Positions 33,385-39,451 of a stretch of 39,451 nt of DNA are shown here, one piece after another; positions within the stretch are counted from its first letter, which is position 1, and each line of letters starts with the position of its first letter. The notes below the pieces were generated by a model, which was not told the DNA's origin, ran no database searches, and saw only the letters and a list, made by a program, of their open reading frames with translations. Both the position numbers and the translations under genes were made by a program. This DNA comes from a bacterium (GTDB lineage: Bacteria; Patescibacteriota; Minisyncoccia; Phycocordibacterales; Zambryskibacteraceae), in the NCBI GenBank assembly GCA_023266935.1, contig JAHFOF010000001.1, positions 64,369 through 103,819 on the forward strand, given 5' to 3'.

Positions 33385-33786
33385 ATGAAAAAAGGATTTA
33401 AAGAAAATATTGAGGAAGCCACACTTAATAATAATAATTTTAGAAAAGTGCTTTATACCGGAGAGCATTCTCAACTTGTGTTGATGAGTTTGAAACCAAA
33501 TGAAGAGATTGGAAGTGAAGTCCACACAGACAACGATCAATTTTTTCGTTTTGAAAAAGGTGAAGGCAAAGTGATAATCAACGAGACAACTTATGAAATA
33601 AAGGATGGCGATGCGGTCATCGTTCCCTCTGGTTCACAACATAATGTGATAAATACTTCAGTGACAGAAGACCTCAAACTTTATACTCTCTATTCTCCAG
33701 CTCATCATCAAGATGGGGTAGTGAGAGCAACTAAAATTGAAGCAGAAGCCAATGGCCCAGAGTTCGATGGGAAGACGACCGAATAG
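33385..33786 (+). CDS. Cupin domain protein
   Basis: 'EVHTDNDQFFRFEKGEGKVIINETTYEIKDGDAVIVPSGSQHNVINTS'. Confidence 0.92.
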   Translation: MKKGFKENIEEATLNNNNFRKVLYTGEHSQLVLMSLKPNEEIGSEVHTDNDQFFRFEKGEGKVIINETTYEIKDGDAVIVPSGSQHNVINTSVTEDLKLYTLYSPAHHQDGVVRATKIEAEANGPEFDGKTTE

Positions 33787-33825
33787 AAAGAAAAGTTTCT
33801 TCAGTAGTTATATAATGAGCCCAAC

Positions 33826-35178
33826 ATGAAGCGATCCATATTGGTTATTGTTTGTGTTTCTCTCATAGCTCAGTTTGGTTTATTTTTTTATTTAAAAAGT
33901 ATTTCTGTTGGCTCCAACTCTTTATTTCCAGTGATAGAAGGGGATTCTTCTCTTTATGCTTCTTTGGCTCATAATCTTGTGGCTCACCACACCTTTGCTT
34001 GGGATGAGAAGACTCTAACTCCGATTCGACACTATGCTGTGGGATATCCAGCATTTCTCGCTGTTTCAGAAAAAATCTTTGGGAGTTTTGTCCCAGCCGT
34101 TTTTCTACAAATTTTCCTTTTGGCTTTAGCATCTGTCCTTATTTTTCTCATGGCTCGGAAATTTTTGCCGGACTGGGTTTCGTTGATTCCTGCGCTGATA
34201 TTTTCTTTAGATCCATCAATAATCTTCCTTAATACGACAGTCATGACTGATGGTTTCTTCGCTTCACTTCTAATTATTTTAGTTTATGTAGTTTTTTTTA
34301 ATAAAAAATGGAGAGATTGGACGATGTTTTTGTGTGCGGGATTGTTACTCGGGTATATGACTTTGGTTCGACCCATCGCAGAATATTTGGTTATTTTCTT
34401 GCCATTGATTTATTTTCTTTTAGTTCGTTTTGATAAAAAAACAATTCTCGTCGCTAGACGGAAATCTCTGGTTGTTTTTCTAATCGGATTTGTTTTAGTT
34501 GTTTCTCCTTGGATGATTAGAAACAAAAATATTTTTAATCATTATCAAATCGTGAACGACGGAGGTTTTCTCTTATACAACGCTCAAATATTTTTGACTT
34601 GGAAGGAAATGTGGAGTCATGGTACACATCTCTATATTTTATTAAGCCGACACACTAATACTCCAGAATATGTTGATACTAAAACAAAAATAACTTCTGA
34701 TTTAAATAAATTAACTCCTAAATCTGGTAGTGTTGATGATTATATGGGCGCTTTGGCTAAACAATATATTTTGGCTGATCCTATTAGTTATACTTATTTT
34801 CACTTAGCGAATAGCCTGCCCATATTCTTTGGGGGGAGCTTCTCTGAATATTTAAGAAATGTGAATTCTTTGCGCTCTGCACCTGCTCCAGTTATCTCTT
34901 TTATTCCTAAACTTCTAGAAACTGGTTTTCAAATATTAGTATTTATTTTTGCCCTCGCTGGTTCTATAGCTGCTTTTCGTCGCAGACATTTAATCCTGGT
35001 GGTTTTTGCTTGTCTTATTATTTATTTCACCGTACTTACAGGACCAATAGGGAACGCTCGTTATCGTACTCCGATCCAACCTTTTCTTTTGATTCTGGCT
35101 ACTTATGGGGCTTGTGTGGTTATAGAAAACACCCGTTTTAGATTTAAGAAAGAGATAAGGTATAATATTGCTTCATGA
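33826..35178 (+). CDS. GT39/ArnT-like membrane glycosyltransferase
   Basis: Multi-TM, '[17 protein letters not shown]', '[17 protein letters not shown]'. Confidence 0.8.
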   Translation: MKRSILVIVCVSLIAQFGLFFYLKSISVGSNSLFPVIEGDSSLYASLAHNLVAHHTFAWDEKTLTPIRHYAVGYPAFLAVSEKIFGSFVPAVFLQIFLLALASVLIFLMARKFLPDWVSLIPALIFSLDPSIIFLNTTVMTDGFFASLLIILVYVVFFNKKWRDWTMFLCAGLLLGYMTLVRPIAEYLVIFLPLIYFLLVRFDKKTILVARRKSLVVFLIGFVLVVSPWMIRNKNIFNHYQIVNDGGFLLYNAQIFLTWKEMWSHGTHLYILLSRHTNTPEYVDTKTKITSDLNKLTPKSGSVDDYMGALAKQYILADPISYTYFHLANSLPIFFGGSFSEYLRNVNSLRSAPAPVISFIPKLLETGFQILVFIFALAGSIAAFRRRHLILVVFACLIIYFTVLTGPIGNARYRTPIQPFLLILATYGACVVIENTRFRFKKEIRYNIAS

Positions 35179-36734
35179 AAAAAGAAACCGCTCTCATTAT
35201 CGGAGCTGGACCGGGTGGGTTAACAGCGGCTTATGAACTTTTGAAGCACACATCGATTAAACCGATTGTGGTAGAAGCCTCTGATATTATCGGCGGGATT
35301 TCTTGTACGCATGTTTATAAAGGCAACCGCATAGACATAGGCGGGCATCGATTCTTCTCTAAATCAGAGCGAGTGATGAAATGGTGGGAGAATATTATGC
35401 CCATAGCCAATTCTTCAACAGACACGACCATCACTTATCAAGGCAAAACCAATGTAATAGAGAAAAATGGAAACACCGAGGACGATGGAAAGGTCATGCT
35501 CCTTCGTCCTCGCAAATCTCGAATTTATTATGGAGGAAATTTTTTCGATTACCCGATTTCTCTTAGTTTGGACACGATAAAGAAACTCGGGTTAATAAAA
35601 ATGTTCAAGATGGGTATAAGCTACACCATTGCTGTTATCCACCCGATTAAAAATCCGAAAAGTTTGGAAGATTTTTATGTTAACCAGTTTGGTCGAGAAC
35701 TCTACGAAACTTTTTTTCGTGAATATACAGAGAAAGTTTGGGGTGTGCCTTGTTCACAAATTAGTGCTGAATGGGGCGCCCAACGAGTGAAGGGCTTGTC
35801 TATAGCCAAATCGATTATTCATTTTCTTCGCAAAACATTTTTTGGTATCCAATTTGGAGATAAAAAAACAGAAACATCCCTTATTGAACAATTTTTATAT
35901 CCGAAACTTGGCCCAGGACAGATGTGGGAGACTGTAGCTCATAAAGTTCTGAGTATGGGTGGAGAAATATTAATGAATACAGCGGTTGTGGGGATAGAGA
36001 TGCAGGAGCAGAAAGTTGTTTCTGTAGATGTTAAGGATTTTAAAACTGGAGAGGTAAAGAAAATCAGTGCCGAATATTTTTTCTCCACTATGCCTGTGAA
36101 AGAATTATTTGAAGAGATGAATCCGAAACCGCCTGCAGAAGTTTTGAAAGTTGGAGAAGGTTTGGTGTACAGAGATTTTGTGACTGTGGGGGTGCTTTTA
36201 AAAAAATTAAAAGCAGAAGAAAAGAACGGGGAGAGATTAAAAGATACTTGGATTTATATTCAAGAACCGGGTACTAAAGTTGGACGTATTCAATTTTTTA
36301 ACAATTGGAGCCCGTATCTAGTGGCTGATTCGAACAATGTTTGGCTCGGGATGGAGTATTTCTGCACAGAAGGGGATTCTCTCTGGGGATTGAGTGATGA
36401 AGAGATGAAAAAGCTTGCGGTGAAGGAGCTCGAAGAGATTGGACTTGCGGACTCGAGAGATGTTTTGGATGCGACGGTGATAAGGGTGAAAAAGACTTAT
36501 CCGGGATATTTTGGTTCATACGATCACTTTGAAATAGCCCGAGAATTCACAGACAGCATCCCAAACCTTTTTCTCATCGGACGAAATGGTATGCATAAAT
36601 ATAACAACCAAGATCATTCGATGCTCACAGCCATGACTGCAGTAGAAAATATCAAATCAGGGAGAAACGACAAGTCTAATATTTGGTCCATCAATACAGA
36701 ACAGGATTATCACGAAGAGAAAAAATCTGAATAG
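35175..36734 (+). CDS. NAD(P)/FAD-dependent oxidoreductase (UDP-galactopyranose mutase/protoporphyrinogen oxidase-like)
   Basis: '[20 protein letters not shown]', '[17 protein letters not shown]', '[16 protein letters not shown]'. Confidence 0.88.
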   Translation: MKKETALIIGAGPGGLTAAYELLKHTSIKPIVVEASDIIGGISCTHVYKGNRIDIGGHRFFSKSERVMKWWENIMPIANSSTDTTITYQGKTNVIEKNGNTEDDGKVMLLRPRKSRIYYGGNFFDYPISLSLDTIKKLGLIKMFKMGISYTIAVIHPIKNPKSLEDFYVNQFGRELYETFFREYTEKVWGVPCSQISAEWGAQRVKGLSIAKSIIHFLRKTFFGIQFGDKKTETSLIEQFLYPKLGPGQMWETVAHKVLSMGGEILMNTAVVGIEMQEQKVVSVDVKDFKTGEVKKISAEYFFSTMPVKELFEEMNPKPPAEVLKVGEGLVYRDFVTVGVLLKKLKAEEKNGERLKDTWIYIQEPGTKVGRIQFFNNWSPYLVADSNNVWLGMEYFCTEGDSLWGLSDEEMKKLAVKELEEIGLADSRDVLDATVIRVKKTYPGYFGSYDHFEIAREFTDSIPNLFLIGRNGMHKYNNQDHSMLTAMTAVENIKSGRNDKSNIWSINTEQDYHEEKKSE

Positions 36735-36752
36735 GATTATAATAGAAACCAT

Positions 36753-37301
36753 ATGATTAATTTTGGACAAGAAACACATTTGGGGAAGAGAGCTTTTATT
36801 ATTTTATGCTTGGAAAAATCAAAGATTCCTGGTATTTCTGCTCTCATCACAGTAATTTTTGTTTTATTAAAAGATATGTTGCCGTCTTCTATGCTGTCGA
36901 TTATATCTTCGATTATCACAATTCTAGTTATCATCACTGTCTTGGCTTTCGCTGTAGCTTTTGTTGTTGGGTGGCTTGATTATCATGATTATTCATTTGT
37001 TTTCGAAGAATATGATGTGAGACTTAAAAGAGGTTTGATTAAAAAAAGAGAAACCTCTATCCCTTATAGACAAATTCAAAACATAAATATAGAACGAGAT
37101 ACTACTCACCAAATGTTTGGATTAAGCAAGGTTATTATAGAAACAGCAGGACGTGATGAAACAGACGCCGAAAGGGGGATGAGTGAGGTAGTGATAGAGG
37201 CGATGGATAAAAAGCTAGCCGAAGAAATGAGAGACATGCTTCAGAAAAAGATAGGAGTGCAGGTTGTTCGTCCAGAGGCCACTTCTACAAGCTCGGTTTA
37301 A
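36753..37301 (+). CDS. Membrane protein with bacterial PH-like domain (YdbS-type)
   Basis: 'VRLKRGLIKKRETSIPYRQIQNINIERDTTHQMFGLSKVIIETAG'. Confidence 0.8.
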   Translation: MINFGQETHLGKRAFIILCLEKSKIPGISALITVIFVLLKDMLPSSMLSIISSIITILVIITVLAFAVAFVVGWLDYHDYSFVFEEYDVRLKRGLIKKRETSIPYRQIQNINIERDTTHQMFGLSKVIIETAGRDETDAERGMSEVVIEAMDKKLAEEMRDMLQKKIGVQVVRPEATSTSSV

Positions 37302-37310
37302 ATTTCTGAC

Positions 37311-37339
37311 TTGACTATCTTTTGAACTAGTTAGATACT
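37311..37339 (+). promoter_or_regulatory. Promoter of small ORF
   Basis: TTGACT (37311-37316), 17-nt spacer, GATACT (37334-37339). Confidence 0.6.
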
Positions 37340-37391
37340 ACCTGTAGGGCAGAAGCCCTTTTTCTTTCCACCACTTTTTGAGGGTTGAACC

Positions 37392-37586
37392 ATGCTTGAG
37401 AAGGAAACGCAATCGGGTGCGTCGTCTACCAATTCGTCTTCTCCCAACTCCTTGCCTAAGACTTGCGTCAGAATTGGGAAGAATGGGTCAAGAACACTCA
37501 TCGAGTTAGGAAGCAGCAAACCAGGCCAAAAGCTAGCAACTCCTGGTTGGGCATCAACAGATGGCAAGAATTTCTGGCGAACATAA
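37392..37586 (+). CDS. Small hypothetical protein (64 aa)
   Basis: MLEKETQSGASSTNSSSPNSLPKTCVRIGKNGSRTLIELGSSKPGQKLATPGWASTDGKNFWRT with promoter and terminator. Confidence 0.55.
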   Translation: MLEKETQSGASSTNSSSPNSLPKTCVRIGKNGSRTLIELGSSKPGQKLATPGWASTDGKNFWRT

Positions 37587-37596
37587 CGCGCTACAC

Positions 37597-37624
37597 CCCG
37601 ACTTCGGTCGGGTTTTTATTTATT
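37597..37624 (+). terminator. Intrinsic terminator
   Basis: CCCGAC-TTCG-GTCGGG-TTTTTATTTATT. Confidence 0.9.
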
Positions 37625-37661
37625 CGGAGTTCAATTGAACGGTTTATGATACGATTAACTC

Positions 37662-38336
37662 ATGATTTCTTTCAGAAATTCTTCCAAGAACATCCTTTTT
37701 CTCTTGGTCTATATCATGTCTGGCCTCGCCCTGGCTACTATTATCGGAGGATTGGTCACAGGAACAGAGCTGACCCCATTCAATACCACGATCGAAGAGG
37801 TGATCGTTCATTTGCGTCAACCCGTTCTAACCACTTTTATGATTTGGGTGACGAATGTTGGATCACCAGCCCTTCTTCTTTTCTTTTCTCTTTTTTTGGC
37901 TATTGTTTTGTTAATTCACAGAGATACATATGATGCGTTGCTTTATGTTGTCTCGATTATTATTTCATTCATTGCTCTTTTGGTTTTGAAAGATTATTTT
38001 CACCTCGCTCGACCAGATGCTGCCTTAGTCGGAGTTTCTGGTTGGAGTTTCCCATCTGGTCATGCGACTGTGGCTACTGCATTTTTCTTTACCACAGCTT
38101 ATTCTTTCTTCGATTGGACAAAAAGTACTTTAAATAAAACCCTCTTGGTACTAGGTTGTGTGGTTGGGGGAGGGCTCATTTCTTTCTCGAGGATTTATTT
38201 AGGTGCTCACTGGTCACTTGATATCCTTGCAGGGATTGCTCTAGGATTTCTCTCCGTCAGCTTTGTAGCCCTTGTTTTCAATGTTTTTCTTGAGGAAAGA
38301 AGCTTTCTAAGGCGTAAGGGGGTTGCCCGAGTTTAG
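37662..38336 (+). CDS. PAP2 superfamily phosphatase
   Basis: 'KDYFHLARPD', 'SFPSGHATVATAFF', 'SRIYLGAHWSLDILAG'. Confidence 0.93.
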   Translation: MISFRNSSKNILFLLVYIMSGLALATIIGGLVTGTELTPFNTTIEEVIVHLRQPVLTTFMIWVTNVGSPALLLFFSLFLAIVLLIHRDTYDALLYVVSIIISFIALLVLKDYFHLARPDAALVGVSGWSFPSGHATVATAFFFTTAYSFFDWTKSTLNKTLLVLGCVVGGGLISFSRIYLGAHWSLDILAGIALGFLSVSFVALVFNVFLEERSFLRRKGVARV

Positions 38337-38376
38337 TGTGTTAGAATGGGTGAATTACTCAAACTAGCATAAATAT

Positions 38377-39156
38377 ATGGATTCTATAGAAACAAAAAAA
38401 CTTTTGAAATGGGCATCGTTTGCTTTTCTCATCCTCGGTATCTTTTTGATTGTGGAGACACTCAACGCGTTTAAAGATTGGAACAATGTAGATGTGGCTT
38501 TTAATTCTATCTCCATTACTGGTACTGGTGAATCGGTTTCTGTTCCTGATATTGCTGTTTTTTCTTTTAGCGTTAGTGCTGATGCTAAAAATGTTTCTGA
38601 TGCACAAGACAAGGTGACAAAAAATACGGACACTATCCTCGCTGGATTAAAAGATTTGGGTGTCGCAGAGAAAGATATAAAAACTACAGATTATTCTGTT
38701 TATCCAAAATATACTTATGCTCCAGCAGTTTGTGCGAATGGATACTGTCCTCCGGGGAGACAAATTCCAGACGGATACACTGTGAATCAATCTGTCTCGG
38801 TCAAAGTGAGAAAAACCGCAGATGCTGGTAGGGCCCTTGCGCTCGTAGGAGACAAAGGGGCAACGAATGTTAGTGGTTTAAGCTTCTCTACTGATGATAA
38901 GAACAAAAGTGAGAATGAAGCTAGGGCGAAAGCCATAGAAGATGCGAAGGGTAAAGCAGAAGCACTTGCTAAAAGTCTCGGTGTTCGGATTGTGCGAGTA
39001 GTTGGATATGCGGACAATTTCTCTAGCCCCGTGCCTATGTATGGAGAAGGTTTCGCTGGAGTAAGTATGATGAAAGCCGACGTTTCTACACCCACTATCC
39101 CAGTCGGAGAAAACAAAACCACAGCGAACGTGACCGTGACTTACGAGATTCGTTAG
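38377..39156 (+). CDS. SIMPL/DUF541 domain protein
   Basis: 'SITGTGESVSVPDIAVFSFSVSADAKNVSDAQDKV', 'DAKGKAEALAKSLGVRIVRVVGYAD'. Confidence 0.9.
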   Translation: MDSIETKKLLKWASFAFLILGIFLIVETLNAFKDWNNVDVAFNSISITGTGESVSVPDIAVFSFSVSADAKNVSDAQDKVTKNTDTILAGLKDLGVAEKDIKTTDYSVYPKYTYAPAVCANGYCPPGRQIPDGYTVNQSVSVKVRKTADAGRALALVGDKGATNVSGLSFSTDDKNKSENEARAKAIEDAKGKAEALAKSLGVRIVRVVGYADNFSSPVPMYGEGFAGVSMMKADVSTPTIPVGENKTTANVTVTYEIR

Positions 39157-39214
39157 GAGGAAATCCCCTAAAAACGCCATAAAATAAGACTAAAATATGG
39201 CGCAAAGAAAGTCC

Positions 39215-39243
39215 TTGACAAACTCCTAATTTAGGTATATAAT
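39215..39243 (+). promoter_or_regulatory. Consensus promoter of GC-rich cassette gene
   Basis: TTGACA (39215-39220), 17-nt spacer, TATAAT (39238-39243). Confidence 0.8.
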
Positions 39244-39320
39244 TATAAATAGTTCTTTACAGTGCGACCCATAACCTCGGGCAGAGGTCAACTCTCGGCA
39301 ATCAGCCGAAGGAGAACACC

Positions 39321-39451
39321 ATGAAGTACGGCAACGCGACTCTCGGACAGGTGGAAGCGGTGTGGAACATCCTCGGTGGCGAAGAAGGTGTGGCCCGTGT
39401 CCTTTCAAGGAAGGTCGAGGTGATCCTCAAGCTCATCGTGGAATCCCTCAC
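39321..39451 (+). CDS. GC-rich hypothetical protein, partial (3' end outside window)
   Basis: MKYGNATLGQVEAVWNILGGEEGVARVLSRKVEVILKLIVESL...; GGAG at 39311. Confidence 0.75.
   Translation, partial: MKYGNATLGQVEAVWNILGGEEGVARVLSRKVEVILKLIVESL

Noticed and set aside
37463-37933. 156-aa ORF overlapping the terminator and PAP2 gene
   Set aside because: Crosses a strong terminator and is out of frame with the clear PAP2 phosphatase.
1-39451. CRISPR arrays, rRNA genes, transposases/integrases, prophage genes
   Set aside because: Looked for but none seen: no regularly spaced direct repeats, no rRNA motifs, no recognisable recombinase ORF.

Overview
The window is a compact, AT-rich chromosomal segment that looks like a Patescibacteria/CPR (Parcubacteria-type) genome. 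The inferred replication origin region is present: yidC-rnpA-rpmH on the minus strand, diverging from dnaA-[DnaA-box-rich gap]-dnaN. Core genes include a PBP1A-type penicillin-binding protein, tyrS, ruvC, yebC, ruvB, pilB, tsaE, polA, a HolA C-terminal-like protein, guaC, a trmH-family methyltransferase, mutM, a Mur ligase, ruvA, rpsT, yqgF, an RluA-family gene, rplS, and envelope/glycosyltransferase genes. Eight complete tRNA genes were read. I also read a 44-aa rpmH and a 57-aa acidic ORF that fall below the ORF-track cutoff. The most striking observation is a repeated architecture at tRNA-Lys and tRNA-Ser. A 5' remnant of the tRNA (nt 1-23/24, ending just before the 3' D-stem 'GC') is split in its D-arm by a 36-bp palindrome. 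It is followed within 6-8 nt by a small GIY-YIG nuclease ORF and then by the complete tRNA. This looks like a tRNA-5'-regenerating, homing-type module. Other notable features are a dispersed palindrome family (one copy in-frame in a CDS), an in-frame 'LPAGRQ' palindrome in an RluA gene, GC-rich single-gene cassettes with their own strong promoters and structured leaders, a possible start-codon-sequestering switch, a promoter-driven structured ncRNA (6S-like candidate) between ruvB and pilB, and a terminator hairpin inside the tyrS coding end. No searches were run; family calls are from recognisable motifs.
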